A DNA stretch of 64,000 nt from Heterotrichella gracilis. Lineage: Eukaryota; Sar; Xanthophyceae; Tribonematales; Xanthonemataceae. The notes beneath the pieces are model-generated. The model did not search any database, had not been told where the DNA came from, and saw only the letters and a program-made list of their open reading frames with translations. Position numbers and translations under genes: made by a program. The stretch lies in assembly GCA_032358255.1 (NCBI GenBank), contig JAULBX010001891.1:1-64000 (forward strand), in the 5' to 3' direction. Position 1 is the stretch's first letter. Each line of letters starts with the position of its first letter. This document shows, piece after piece, positions 1 through 15,000 of this stretch.

Positions 1-3000
1 GGCCCGGGGGTAGCTGAAGAAGGGGACTAAAAAGTAACCTGTCACCCTGCCATTAAGCCCGCCCTTCCCCCCCCCCCCTTGTTGCCCCCGCCCCTCCCCC
101 CCTCGCCTCACACCCCGTCCTCGTTGATGTACGGCATCACCTTGCCACGCAGCGCCTTGCGCTGGGCGCTGGATGCACAGCTGTCCAGCAACACCTCCAT
201 GGCACCCACCACAGACTTGGACTCGTCCACGCCGTCGTCTGTGCATGCGGGCCAGTCGGGAAAATCGGCGACGCTGGCGGCCTCGGCGGGGGACCGGGGG
301 GGTGCTGCCGCGCAGCGCAGGACGGCATCCAGGACCTCCATGGCCTGCGCCCACATGGGTCATGTGGCTGGGATCACATGCAAAATGCTGCGTGATGTGC
401 ATGTGCATGTGGCCGGCATGGGGTGCTGGCCCGCCAACAGGTGTGGTGCCCCAGGGGCCATGGCCCGTTGGCCATACACACACCCCTGCACCTATGTGTT
501 CAACCCGCTGCCACCCCACGCAACGCATCAACGTGGTACTGCAGCCAGGTAAGTGCCTGGTGCAGGAAGGATGGCTGCAGTGGCAACATGCTGGGACGCC
601 TAGACGCCAATCAACTAATGGTTCAGTCGCTGGCAGCGTGGCGCCTGTACACGGTGGCTTCCCATACTGCAAAACCCTATGCTTAGGGTAACCACCCCAA
701 ATTTGCCCCCATAGGACATCACCATGGTGAGCGCCTGGGCTCTCTAACCATCCAAATCTGCCCCCCCCTCCATCCAGTCACCCCACACAACCCACCTGGG
801 AGCGCATGGGCCCGTTGAGCATCCTGGCCAGCGGCGCCAGCAGTTCCTGGTCCCCCACGCACAGCTGGCGGGGCCCCAGGTCCAGTCCGGGTGTGGCAAA
901 CAGCAGCTTGAGGAACAGCAGCGCGTGCGGGTGGTGGCGCGCGGGTCCGCAGTGCAGCACCTCCATCAGGCGTTGCAGGCACAGCTTGGAGTACCTGGGC
1001 CACACACAAGGACGACATTAGATTTGCGGCCTGTAACTTTTTTTTCCGTTTTTTATTCTTTATTTTTTTAATTTACCCCACCCACAATACTGTAACAATA
1101 GCTGGGCTATGATACGTAAATATATTTATCGGGGTTGGTATCAACAGATAAAGGCAGCTGCAATAATTTCCCCATTGCCCCAGCTATATACTTTAATAAA
1201 TATTTGCGCCCCGTACATGTAACTGAATCTGTGCTCTTAAAGTGTGATCTGCGCGGCTGCCTGCCCCCAGGCCCCCAACATGGCACAAAACCTGCAACAA
1301 CGCATCATTACAGGGCGCGGGGGTCATACTCTGTCTCGCAAAGGACAACCACGATCACCTCCTCCCCGTGGCAGGGGGACAAGCACCACTCCCATGGGTG
1401 CACCCTCCTCCCCTCCCCGCCCCCCACCCCTTCCCGTCCGCACCTGGGGAAGAAGGTGTCTGCCATCGCATGTGCCAGCGGCTGCAGGAGGTCAACCAGC
1501 TCCTCGCGTGAGTCAGGGTGGAAGCGTGCGCAGGCGGACGACAGGGGGGACCATCCCAGGGAGTCGCACGCGCAAGCCAGGGACTGCAAAAAGCAACCGG
1601 GGTTTACACAAGGGTTCCAAAAGAGGTGCCATGAAGCAGTGCACAGTAAAATCCCATGCTTACTAAAATGCAATAAGACATTTGTTATTGCACAGCACCA
1701 ATAATCCATTCAGTAAACATGGAATTACTTGAATCCCAGTAATTTTTTAGCGCTCATAGTTCGCTGTACTGCCATTTGCAGCTGTGAGCCAGTCAAGCAC
1801 CGCCACACCCCCTCCCACTGTACCTGCACAAACGCCGCAGCCACCGGCGTGCCCTGGCTGTACTTGTAGTTGTCGCACAGCCAGGGCAGCAGCGCGGCAA
1901 GGGTCAGCACAACCTGCGCAGCGCCATCACCCACCAGCGCCTGCACCTCGCTGCCAGCTGCGGCAATGGTGCCGCCGGGCAGCGCCGCTGCAAGGCTGGG
2001 TGCGGCAAAGAGCTGCAGGCAGCGCCGCCCAGTGGTTGCCTTGTGCGCGCCTGATGCTAGCTGGTCCAGCAGCTGGCCCAGGACCTGGGGAGGGAGCGGG
2101 GTTCAGGGTCTAGGGTATAGCTTAGGGTTGAGGGGTGCGTGCTGGTGCTTGATGAGAGGGGGGCAAGTGGATATGCCTCAAAAGTGGTGGGGCAGCAGGC
2201 AATGTGGTGGAGCAGATGTACCATGTGGTGCCATGTTGCCGGCTAACCAAGTATATTCCCCTTCCCCCTTCCGCCCTGCACTGGCCACACGGCGGCCCAC
2301 ACCCTACCACTCAACCTAGGCCCTCCAATGCGCCCCTGGCGCCCCACCTGCACCGTCTTGGCTGCCGTCTGCGGCTGGAACATGCCCTTGATCACCAGCT
2401 GCTGCAGGCACAGCAGGCGACCCTTCTGGCCCGCGTACCGCTCCCACCCCAGAAGCACCTCGCCAACCAACCACGAGCCGCCACCTGGCGCCGCGGCCCC
2501 CATGCCGCTGCTGGCGGTGCTCTCGGTGGAGAACTGGCGCGAGTGGGTGGCTGCAGCAGGGGGTCAAGCACATGAGCCTCTCAGAAAGATCAAAAGCAAA
2601 TCATCCCTAAATGCACACGGTAATGGCTAACATTTGCCCGGTTTAGGTGTTATCTTGATGGCCCATGGCAGGGAAACATACAACTATGGACAACAGTGGC
2701 GCTTCCTTCCCCCCCACCCCCACCTGGCCTGTGCCCCTGGCCGCCCTCCCCAAACAGCGGCAGGCATGCCAGCACCACATTTGCCAGTGCAGCATCGCAC
2801 AGAGCCACACGATCCAGCAGCGCAGCCACCAGCCCCAGCGCCAGGCTGTGCAGGGGCGCGTAGGTGCACTGGAGCAGGGCCAGCGCGGCCAGCAGCAGGT
2901 GGGGGAACAGCACCAGCTGGAAGGGGAGGGTGGACTCGACGAGTGCCTGGGGGTGGGGGAGAGGGGGATGGTGGGGGAAGTGGGGATGGCATCATTGGGG

Positions 3001-6000
3001 ATTCTCGGTTTGTGATGGGGTGTTGTACTGCTGCTACTGCTCACAAGCATGCCTGGTGGTAGAGAGAACAGGATCAAAGGATGCCAGCAAAATGCATCGC
3101 AAAATTGTGTCGACGAGGGTTGAGGCACAACAGCCATTGCGCGGCCTGCTACTCGTGTACTGCAAGGAGTATGCAGTACGCGCGGGTCTGGATCAGGTGC
3201 CTTTCATTGCGATTGTCCTTCTGCTACCAGAAAACAAAGCACAAAGCATGGGACACAGAGGTCCCTATTCCTGCCCCCCACCTGCAATGTGAGGATTGCG
3301 TCCGCCGCCCCCTCCATAGCCAGCGGGGTGGGGTGCGCCAGGCATGCGTGCAGGCAGTGGAGGAGGGCCACACACGCGGTGCCGGTGCAGGGGGGTCGCA
3401 GCGCGCGGTACACCTGACGGGAGGCAACAGGGAGTGAGCGGTACACCGGGGGTAAGGTACAACCACGGTGGTCAGGGTGGAAGCCAAATTGTTCGTGTGT
3501 TTTTGTGAAAGTTTGAGTGTCAAGGCTCGAGTATTATAATATTACTACCTACATTTCTAAAATTTGTCAATTTTCAACTATTATCTTACTATGACCATTG
3601 TATAACGTCAACAAAGGGAACAGGGCAGATACAGTAGTAGGACCCGAAAACTTTGCCAGGAAATGGTTTTTTAACATTAAAATAATCGAGGGGGGTCTCG
3701 CAAATGTGCAACATTTCCGGGATGTTGACGGAGCAGAAATAGGTCCCGTGACCCAACGCACCCATAACTTCAGCTTGTCCGACCGCAACACCCAAGTCGA
3801 TATATAGAGAATGACTGTCCCGCGCGCGCACTGCTGCCTCTGCCCTGAGGTTTATCCCCCTTGTGAAAACAAACAGGGAGGAACCACAGGCGGGCCATTA
3901 AAATAACAATATTTTAATGTGCACGAAGAGGCAGTAACAGGGGAAGTAGTAGTATTAAAATTGACATAATGGAAGCCATTAAACTTTGTGCGTCTATGAC
4001 TGCGTTGTGATCAGTGGGGATACTTTCCGTCATTTTATTACCACTTGCCCACCTGGTGTGACCTTCCACTCAGGTGCCTGCTGCCAGCCTCGAGTGCCCA
4101 CGTGAGCGCCACCTGGCGCCATGCCCCCGCCACGTCAGGCTCAAATACGCGCAGCGCCGCCACCACCGCACCCACCAGCGCCGCCACTTGGACCTCGCTG
4201 GATGGCAGTGGAGTGTCCAGTGACAGGTGCTGCCTGGGCCACATGAGTGTGCCCTGGCGGGCCTGGAGGGTGTGCAGGGTCTCCAGCATGGGCTGGTACT
4301 CGGGGGGGATGGCGCCTGGAGGGGCAAGGCGGAGCGAGGAATATAGACGGTTTGATGTAGAGGGCAAAATGGGGGAGCCCCACTGCAGTGCAATGCTCTA
4401 TTGCTATTTTCATATTACTTTTAGTCAACTTGCTATATTTGATGACAAGTTGATATCCGCCTAACACCACCTGCCTCATATTACAGCACGAGCGCCGCGC
4501 TCGCCCGCCCACAGCACATGCCACATACACCCCACCACCGCCACCATCACCACCGCGTCGCACCTGCCCCCTGCTGCCCCCTGAGCGCCTGCCCCGCCAT
4601 GAGGTGCATCATGTTGAGCATGAGCAGCTGCGCATGGTGCCACACCAGGGGCTCGTGCGCATCCATGGCCATGACGCACACGTGCAGCAGCAGGGGCAGC
4701 GAGGCGCGGAACTGGTCGGCCGCCTCCACTGCCATCTCAGACAGCAGGCACAGCGAGAGCTCGGAACGGGTGAGGGAGGTGCTGCGGGGGTGGGGGTTGA
4801 GGGGTTGTGGGGGGGGGGGGAGAAGGTGAGAAGCAATAACAAAGGCGGGTAGGGGGTGAAGGAAACAGAAGACCTCACCGGGAAGTCACCCCCTGTACTA
4901 AAGCGTGGCCATTGTGCATGTCAGAGCCTAGTGTGCCGAATACCCTCCTCAAAGCCTTAGCGCGCCAAAACCCTCCTTGAACCCCGTTAAAACCCTTACC
5001 GGGACGTCATCCCCTGCAGGTGTAGCCGGTTATGCGAGGCGCGGCGTGAGGGCGCAGGCGACCCATCCAGGCTGTTGCCCCCCCCCATGTGCAGCGCTGA
5101 GTCAGCAACCGCAGACCCCATGTGACTGGATTGGCTGGAATCGGATCGCGTGGAGATCTTGTAGAGGTCAAGCCTGTCAGGTGCCTTGGGCGGCAGGGGG
5201 GCGGAGGACAGGGAGGAGAGGGAGGTGCGGACCTCGGACAGGCCCCGCGTGTGCAGGGGGTGTGAGGGGCGCGGCTCCAGGGGGGCGAACTGGGATGACG
5301 CCTGGGAATGCGTGTGGAGGTGCTGCACGCAGAGTGAAGTCAGATCCATTCTTGGGTATGGTGCTTGCATGGCTACTTACGCATGCACATTGCCAGCTGG
5401 CACGTAGCTACAGTGCCATTTGGCGTATGCACACGGTGCCACGTGGAAAACAGCAACGGGACACACACGCACGCACACCCTTGCTAGAAACCTCCCACAC
5501 AGGCCGACGGTGCAATGAATTCCCTACCCACGGATGCAGCCCCCCCCTTCATGCCCAGCACTCACCGTCGTCTGCGCCGCTCCTGCCCCTCCCGTCTGCT
5601 CTGGCCCCTCCGCCTCCCCCTCCATGCCCCGCACCTGCTCCACCAGGTGGCTGATGGTGGCATCGGGGGAGGCGCGGCACAGGTACAGTGCGATGCGCTT
5701 GGACACAGTGAAGTAGGTGTGCAGCCGCTCAGGGTCCTGGAGGAGCAGGAGTGAATAACAACATGATTATAATTATTGGCAAGCATTCCGGCACAACAGC
5801 CAGATCCAGCAATGAGCCTTGCACAGTGAAGTACATGCGCTTCAGCAACATCGGCAGCCATATCAGCAGGCACTGTGCAATGACTGGTAATAGGCTTCAG
5901 ACAAAAATCTACCTCTTATAAGCGTTTACAAGTGTTTTCAGGCTGTTGGTTTTGTTGTTGGGAGTGCTCAGAAGGTCTCTAGTTCATATATAGCAAGGAC

Positions 6001-9000
6001 GAGAAGCCCACAGCAAACTTTTATGCAAAAGTCTAGCTCCTGCACAAGTCCAGGGGGACTCAAATAGTCCTATTCTGGTCCCCCTGACAGATCCCGCATG
6101 CCCTCCTCACCTGCGCAGCGCATTCTTCCACTCCCCTTGCAAACAGGAACTCCAGGATGGGGGGCACGTTCCTGCTGTTTGCCGCCGTGGTGCGCCATAT
6201 CTTCTCCACCCGCGCCCCCACCTGCTGTGTGGCGTAGTACATGCTCTTCAGCAGGCGCTCAGACCAGTTGCCCTCCCAATGCTCAACAAACCTGCAGGGC
6301 ACAGCAATAATGTTTTTAAATATTCTGATTTGTTGTTTTTATTGTTTAGTTTTGTCCCTTTTTTGTTTTTATGTTAGCCACATGAGTGTGTGCATATGAA
6401 TTTGGATATGAGTCAGCAAGCGGGTGTGGTCAAATTGCCTCGCGAAATCCACAGCAATGCATAAGTGGCAATGTTGTGAGGCGCAACAGGGTTAATCACT
6501 GGGAGATGCAAAACGCCGTGACACCCCCTTTGTGGCTCACCACCCCCAAGAGCAGCCTGGTCAGCACCCCAAAACGTCCCACTACCATCCCAATCCCACC
6601 TGCCACAGCACACCCCCCCAGCTACAACCCCCCCACACCCCACGCCCCACGCCCCACCACCCACCCCAGGTTCTCCATCCAGGGGCACAGGCTGTCCAGC
6701 AGCGCCTGCGCGTTTGCACCCCCCTGGCTGCTCAGCTGCCGGGTCATCATCTCCACACACAGGGACTCACTGAGCTCCGGGTGGTCCCTGGCCAGGCATG
6801 CAGCCAGCGCCGCCTGGTATGCCTCGTGGCTATCGGGCAGCTGGCCCAGCAGGGTGGAGTACTGCAGGGGGGGAACGGAGGGGAGGGTGGGTACCTGTTA
6901 CGATTCCTTGGCATGGCTTGGCATAGCATGGCTTGGGATGCCAATCATCTCGGAGGCTTCAAAGCTGTTACCCTTTTTACCACTCCAACCAAACCGAGAG
7001 TGGTTAACAAAAGGGAGGAGCATTGGAAGCAATGATGGCCCTGCTGCTTTGCTGGGTACCCTGAGCCTAGGCAACAGCATGGCTTAAAGAGAGCTGTGTA
7101 CATGAAAGAAGATCCTGAGGTCTGGGTCTAGGGTTACCCTGTCATCTGCAGGATGCCTTATGCGCAAGCAGCACAAGGGGGAGCAGAGACTGGCGAGTGG
7201 CGAGCTTGGATTCACAAGCCATGCCGTGAACTCATGGCATCGCATGTACTCAAGTGAATGCTGCGCGTGCACGGTAGCAAATGAGGCATGGCAAAGGGGC
7301 CTGGTGCCTGATAGAGCTGTGCTGGTATGACGACCCTTTCACTCCTATATCCGTAGGACCCATGCCAACCCGTCCAAACCCTGAAGCCCTAGGGCACCCA
7401 CCTCCACTTTCTGCATGAGCTCCGCCGATGACCCCTCCTGTGTTGGGCCCCACATGCGCACACTCATGGCCACTAGCAACTGCACAGCAGCCTCGCGCAC
7501 ACCCTGAGGGGGAGGAGGGCAGGGGTGGAAATGGTGATGGGCGAGGGCGTTAGTATGATGAGCTGGAGTTGCTGGAAAGGTTGAGTAGGGCTGATGGTGG
7601 GATGGCAGGGATGGTCCCATGAATTGTAGTCACGCGGGGTGAGGTATGTCAGTAGAATGAGGGCCATCGAGCGGCATTACAGCATGGTGCAAGAAAACCC
7701 TGACAATTGGGCACATGCAATCATGCATATACCGTAGTCACCAAGGAAGATTTCCTCCCCTGCTTACCGTGTCTGCATCCACCACCTTGTAGAGTACGAG
7801 GGAGATAATGACGTGTGCATCCAAGGGGGCCTGATCAGGGGGGGTGTCCAGGTACCACTGCACAAGGGCCTGCACACAAAGGGTATTTTACGGGGTGAAT
7901 AGGGCGTGGAGGTGCATGCACCTCATCGAGGAACAATGAGGACCTCTCGGGCAAACTCGTGCAACAGCACATATGCTCTGCTTAGTGCAGTGGAAACACA
8001 ACGTAGCGCACTGCACAAGCTCACGAAATCTTCGAGCCACTAATTTCCTGGGAGAAACCCTAATAGGGCCACAATTGAGCCCCGAGGGCATGCAAAGCAG
8101 GCCACGTGCCACATGCCAATCCACCGCCAGGCGGGACCCCACCTTGAAGAAGCCCCTCGACACCCTGGCGTTGTAGTGGTAGCACCCATCCACGCACGTC
8201 TGCAGGCACTCGGGGTCCGAGGCCAGGATGTTCCGCAGTGCCTGCTGGGCCACCTCGGGCTTGGAGGGGCCGTATCGGCCCGCCCGCCCCCCCGGGAGAC
8301 CGGTTCCTGTGTCTGACAGGAGCTGCCGGTGGATCCAGGCGAGCACGCGCTCCTGCTGGCGCCGGTTCTGGACGTCGACGGGGCCCTGCAAGGGTAGAAT
8401 GGTCGGATGTAGGGTAATGCCAAGCTTGGAATTGGGCGCCTGGACGCCAAGTCCCGTATTAGGCACAGTGCCACGGTACTGTGACATGCTGATATTTTAT
8501 GTATTTTGAGTACAAATGCACTTGTACTCAAAACAAATGTATTTGTATATACCGGTAATCATCCATCAAGCGTACCACCATCGCCACAGTAACCAGCCCC
8601 GCTATAGCACCCCCCCACACCACCGCCACCCACCACCATCATTGCTGCCATGGCGGTGTGCGCCGCGTGCTCCAGCATTTCAGCCCCCTCCACCATCTCC
8701 ACCTCCAACTGCCGACCAGCTTCAGGGTCCTTGAGGCGCGCGCGGGCTGCCTGGATCACGCGCACCTGCTCCGCGCGGTACTTGCCTGCAGGAGGTTGGG
8801 GGGAGGTAAGGAGGCCTACAAAAGCGCCTGGCGCGGTTGAATGGGGGCAGGAAGGGAGATGGTGGACGAAACTTCCAAAAAATAATTTTGAATGTTCGAG
8901 AATGCGCATGCTGCCTGGATTCCAGATCACCAGGCTCTTAGGAGCAACTCATATCCAGCAATACTCCACTAGCTACCCCTGCACTTTTAACTCAAAACTC

Positions 9001-12000
9001 CTGGAGCGCATATGCTTGCGCACTCACCCACGCTGTTTGTGCCATCCTCGCACCAGGTGCCCAGCGTCTCAAACAGCTGCCGCCTGCGCGTGGGTGGGAA
9101 CAGGTGCGGGGCGGTGGCCGCCAGCTGGTATGCGGCACAGCGCGCAATGGCGGCGCAGCAGTAGCGCAGCTGCTGGAGGTCGGTGTTGACCTCTGTGGGG
9201 ATTGGAAAGGGACGAGGGGGGGGTTTTGTTCAATTGTCGTTACAATGGAATATCCAGGAGGGAGTGAAGCATGGATTGTGGATGAAGACAAGGTCGGAGA
9301 GGCGCAAGGGGTCGTGGTGGTGTGCAAGGGGATGAATATCACCCCATGGACATGTGCAAGGATGGTTGTCATAATACGGTAATTGATGATAATAACAATG
9401 ATGATGATAATGATTATAAATGGTGTGTATCATCATATGGTGAGCACACATGCCCAGTTCTGCCCCCACCTGCCCCACATGTTGCCAGGTACTTGCACAG
9501 CTCCCCCAGGTAGTCAAGCACGCGGCTGGCCAGCTTCTCATTGGCAGCCAGGGTGCCAGGGGGGAGACCGTCACACACGGTCCTGCAAGGGGAGGGCAAG
9601 GTGCTGGGATTTCTTGCCAACCTTCAATCAAGGTGCCTCAAGTAAGCTCGAGCAAAGGCGCGCAAGAAGGGACCACATACCCTTCCCTAGGGTTTCACAC
9701 TTGCTCCAACCCATGTATACCCTAGGCAGCAGCGTCACATCAAGGTAAAACCCCCCACATGAACCCTACGCCATCGCCCTGTCAAGTGTAACGCCCTGAT
9801 GCAGGAGCGTCGCGCCATCACCGGCCCCAAGGTAAAAACCCTAGGTGCAAGCAGGCCCACGCCCTTGTGCCCCACCTGTGTATGTGCGCCACGGCCACCC
9901 GCAGCTCCTCCCGCCTCAGCTTGGCCCTCGACCCTCGCATGCGCTCCGTGTTGTAGTCCTCCACCAGGGGGGAAAGCTCGCGCAGGGCGCAGTCGGCCAG
10001 GGAGGGGTGGCAGTGGCCCAGCGCAAACACAGCGGCATGCTGCTGGCCCTCGGAGCCCGTCCTGAGGGCAGCAAGGGGGGTATGTGAGAAAGGGAGTGGG
10101 GCATGGGTTATGGAATGTAAGGGGGAGGGAGCCTGAGTCGGTGCGTGGTGGTGCATGCACGATTTGAAAGGAATACCCTTCTTTCCACCACTGTCACTAC
10201 CAATTCGTGAGTGCCTGCCCCATAGAGTGGTAGACTAAGAACTGCACCACCGCCTGCACCACAACTTGTCCACCATTTAACCCCTGGGTTGGCCCAACCA
10301 AATCCATAACAATTTCACAAACTTCTAAAAAGAAAATGCAGTAGTCCCCCCCACTTTAGTGACGCTGCCAGCATTTTCAGCAGCTCCTCCTGCTTCGGGC
10401 CCCCTGCACTGCCCTCGGGTGGGGGCAGTGCGGCAGCCACCGCTGCGGCTGTGCGCCACTGCTCCAGGCGGCGGGGGTCGCCAAGGTCAGGTGGGGGTGC
10501 GGGGCGGCCTTGGTCACTGACGAGCAAGGACTGCGGGGGCGGGGGGCAAAAAGTAAAAGGTCAATTTAGATGGATCGGGTGGAGGGAACGGGGATTGCAT
10601 GGGCACCTTGAGCTGACACAACTTTCTACAAAAGATTGAATTTCAAATATTATTGATAAGAGGCATGTCGCTTGTGCTAGGTGACAGTGGCAGGAAGCGG
10701 CATCAACAGACCCATCGCCACTTGACCTATGGCCACTACGACCACCCACTTCACGACAGGTGTTAACACCATGAACAAGGAAATAGTGTACGCTATTCAA
10801 TCACCAACACCCCCTTGCTTTCCCTTCCCGCTGCACCACAACCCCTCTCTCACACACACACCTGCAGCCTGGTTGCCAGCTCGCCCTGGGCCACCCTCAC
10901 CGCCGCGTGGCATGACTTCCCCGCACAGCGCAGCAGCTCGGACAGCAGGCGCGGCCACCGCACACCCTCCTCGCCGCCACCGCCTTGCTCCAGCAGGGCC
11001 TGGGCGGGGGGGCAGGGTGTGTGTTGGGTGTGTGGGTGTGTGTCGGTGGTTGTCAAACAGGAGGAGCATGTAGATCAAAATTGTGTGGTAATTGGGGGAA
11101 TGCAGTGGTGCAGGGGAGCAGAGGCAGAATGTTGGTGGGATTAAACTTGATAAATTGCTAGCCTGGCCAAGTGTGCAACCTGGAACAAACAATCCTCACC
11201 TGGAATGTCAGCCCCGCCTGCACCCCGTCCCCCAGGGGCCTATAGGTGCGCCACATGTCGGAGTACCTGCCCCAATCCCAGTACACCGCCCCCGCCAACT
11301 GTGCCCCCTGCTGCTCGATGACGTCACTCAGGTACCGGAAGCTGGCCCCTCCGGATGTCCACAGAGGGGGTGGGCCTGCACAGGGTGGCTTAGGGTCGGG
11401 TTTTGGGTTTTGGAAAACCACCCGCATCGACCACATCCAATGCTGGAGAAACTGACTGTGGCCCAAAAGTAAGTATTTGGAACCAAAGATAGCAAAGATA
11501 TAATAAGAGTCTCTATTATTATCGTATTGCCCTTGTCTAGAACTGAAGGCACCATTTTCCTATCCACTCCACACCCCTGACATCAGAGCATGTCACAAGC
11601 AATGCCGGGGGATACAGCAGGTTCCATGTCAGACAGCCCGGCATGGGCCACTTGTGGCCGTCCAACCCCCCACCCCTACCTCTCGCCGCTTCCCCCCCTT
11701 CCTCCCTTGCCGCCACTAGGCGCATGTGCAGGTCGCGTGCAGTGGCCATCATCCGCACCGCCACCTGGCGCGTGTCTGCATCCCAGTGGCACAGCAGGGC
11801 GGCGGCGCGGCCATCAACCTGAAGAGGGAATGGGTTAAGGGTTTGACACCAGGATGGATAAGGGCAGGGGATGATGATGAAGAGATGCAGCAGGGAAGTG
11901 GGTGAGATGCAGTAAGGGTGGAGGATGATAGTCAGGGCAGCGGAACGGACATTCATGATGACTTAAATGATGATGACACGCCCTCCGCCCACCCCGCTAC

Positions 12001-15000
12001 CGGCACCCCTGCGATGCTCACCTGTGGCAGGTCCAGGTGCAGGGTTGCCCATGTCAGCGGCTCTGGCCTGACGCCCTTTGCGATGTCTTCCAGTATGGTG
12101 CTCCACATGTTCATGAGGGTGATGGTCAGGCCCAGGGCAGGAGACAGGACCTGGTGGGGAGGGGGGAAACCAGGGTTAGGGCTAGGGTTAGGGTTACCTG
12201 CCAAGCCAGAGATGGCGCATGCTGTGCAATGGTGCCTGCTGAAGACCTTTCAAATATGGACCAGTACATCTTGCCCACATTCCTGCTGCAGCCTTTACTG
12301 GCAGAACCTTTGACTAAAGTTTTTCAAAACCGTTTTTTCAACTTCTTGCTCACACAGACACAAATCCCTCCTGCATTGCTGGATCAGGGCACGCATAATT
12401 GTTCATTTTCAGTTGCTTATCTCTCTGGATAACTTAAATGCTGACACCCCCAGCCATCCCCCTCCCAACCTCCACCTCAATGCCGTCCTCTGCCGCCCTG
12501 GACGCTTGTGTGGCCATAGCGATGATGATTGCGTTGCGCATCGCAGGCACCGCCGTGAGGGTGCGGGTGAGGCAGCTGGCGGCAACCTGGCGGACCTGCA
12601 AGGGGGGGGTACCAAACAAATGTTTGTTGCATGCACGCAGGATGAAAGCAGGGGAAAGACAGGTAGAGTTTTGACACTATTGCAGAGGCAGCCGGGAGCA
12701 TCATACCGCAAAAGACAGGTCACCTGCGTGCAAGACAAGCCTCAAGGCAAGCATGCCGTGCACGGCAGCCCCACCGGGCCCCCACCTCTGCTGACGCATG
12801 CGCTGTGTATGCTGCCAGGTCCTCCGCCAGGCGCGCCCCCGTCCAGTGGTCTGGCAGCACGCATGGCACGCACTTGAGGGCGATGGCCAAGGTGGTCAGG
12901 CCACCTAGCCGCTCCTTGGCAATCACCTCAGACAAGGGCCTGTGGGGGGTGGGGCGGGTGGGGGTGGGTGGAGGTGGGGGTGGGGAAGACTTGTGCACCA
13001 TGCGCCTCACGTATGCATTGCTGTCGCAGTGTGTGCGGTTGCACTGCGTGCCTCAATCATAATTGAGAGATGCATAGACCCATGGCCCGGAACACATGTG
13101 GGGAAATCCGCACAGGATAACAGAATGACATAATGATGGCAGAAAGCTGGCAGAAGTTCAGAAAACCATGTCCATGAATCTGCGCACATTCCAGTGATCC
13201 TACCCACCTGGTTGTGCTGGTCATTTTGTACCCCCCATACAGCTGCTGGCACTGCAGCAGCAGCTTGCCCAGCGCTGCACTGACCATGGCATTCAGGTGG
13301 CCACAGCCAAACACATCCAGGGCGGTCTGGCCTCTCCGCACCACGTCAAGGGGATCCTCAGGAGGGGGAAGGGCGGCGAATGCAGAAGGGGCGGGCTGCT
13401 GCAGGGGGGCCAGCGGGCGCGAGGTGATGCTGAGCAGCGCCCTCAGGCCGATGGTCTGGGTCTCCATGGTCACGTCAGGGGCCACCTGCGGAAAGGAAAC
13501 AGGGAACTCAAAATCAGGATGAATTTTGAGTTTTTGGCATAGGGTTCCTCTGGGACCTACTGCAGGGGGCATTGTGCAGATCACATAGCAGCAGAATGGC
13601 GATGGAGGAAACTGCAATGCATTTTGCCTAAAGTTGGCTACATTGCAAGGTGATATTCACGTGCTGCATCCCCACCAACTGGGCACAAACCATGGCGCTG
13701 CACCAACCAGGCTTCCGCCCAATCCCCCACCTGCACCATCTCCAGTATGAAGTGCCTGACCGCAAACTCGGGCGCGCCAGCTGTCAGCGTCTCAGCCATC
13801 CTCACCACCAGGTCCTGGTGCTCAGGCAGAGACAGGCTGCCCTTCTTCACGGCAGCCAGCACAGGGCGCGTGTGCTTGAGCAGGAAGGTGTGCACGCGCT
13901 CGGGCTGCGTGGCGTGGCGGTAGCGCAGCAGGAAGGCTCGGAAGCAGAGCGTAAGGGACTCCAGGACCACTGTGCGCAGGGTCTTCTCCTGTGTGAGACA
14001 GGGAGGGGTGGGGTGACCAACGAAGGGAGGGCAAGAGGTGGGCAATGCCGCTGGGAATGCCTCCCTGCTGAGCAAGGAACACTCCGAGGAGCAACCACCC
14101 ACGCATGCGCTAGTTGCGGCCAATGAATGCTCCAGGGCTCTGATGAACAAGCTGCCTGTAGGTGGCAGGCATACATACCACATCTTATCCACGCCTACCA
14201 TGAGCCCTCCATTTCACCGCATCCACCCAAGAGTGCACCCCTCACAAGCATTACAAGGTACAAGATGCACCTTGCCGCAATCCCTGATACCCAACCCCTC
14301 ACACATGCACTGGATACAGCATGCACCTGCCCTGCAACCCCCACCTTGAGCTGGCGCGTCAGCTGGTCCGCCTGTGCCTCCACCGCCTGCGAGAACCCGC
14401 GCTCGTCCTCCAGGCACGCCAGGCTGGTCATGAGCGGGTAGGCCGCGAAGTTGTGCTTGGTGTGCTTGGTGTTCCACTTGGTCACCTCCACGCGCATGTC
14501 AGTCACTGCCTTGTGCCAGGCGGCCATGGCCTGCAGCTCGATGGCATGCTGGTTGCGGTAGGGCAGGTTGGCGCGCAGCAGCGGGGCCAGGATGTGGTGG
14601 AGCATGTCGGCCAGCGCGTGCTGCACCTGGCTCTTGCGGTTGGGCGACACAAAGCGCAGCGGGTTGACCTTCTTCAAGAAGTCGATGGCGCCCACGATCT
14701 GCGATGGGAGACCCAGGGTCATGGCTGGTTATTACTGACACATGGGTACTTTTCTCTCCTGGGAATGGCGCGAGTTCAATTAAAGTATATATGTTACAAG
14801 CAAGAAGGATGGTTACGTTTAAGAAAAAGTGGTGCCGGCGTACATGCTTAAATAAACAGCTGGAGATTGTGTTCTGGACTTTGAAAAGCGTCATGCGATG
14901 ACTTGCTAATCAGATTACCGCCGTACATACCTGCCAACACTGCGTTTGAGCCACTAATACACCATCGAATGCATGAATGGATGGTAATGCCCAGGCGCTG

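Noticed and set aside
79-552. 157-aa plus-strand frame at the window start
   Set aside because: Opposite-strand shadow of a FURRY exon (about 117-350) with matching composition and no domain.
12930-12990. G-rich plus-strand tract as a G-quadruplex regulator
   Set aside because: On the transcribed (minus) strand it is the C-rich polypyrimidine tract before a FURRY acceptor, a feature shared by many introns here.
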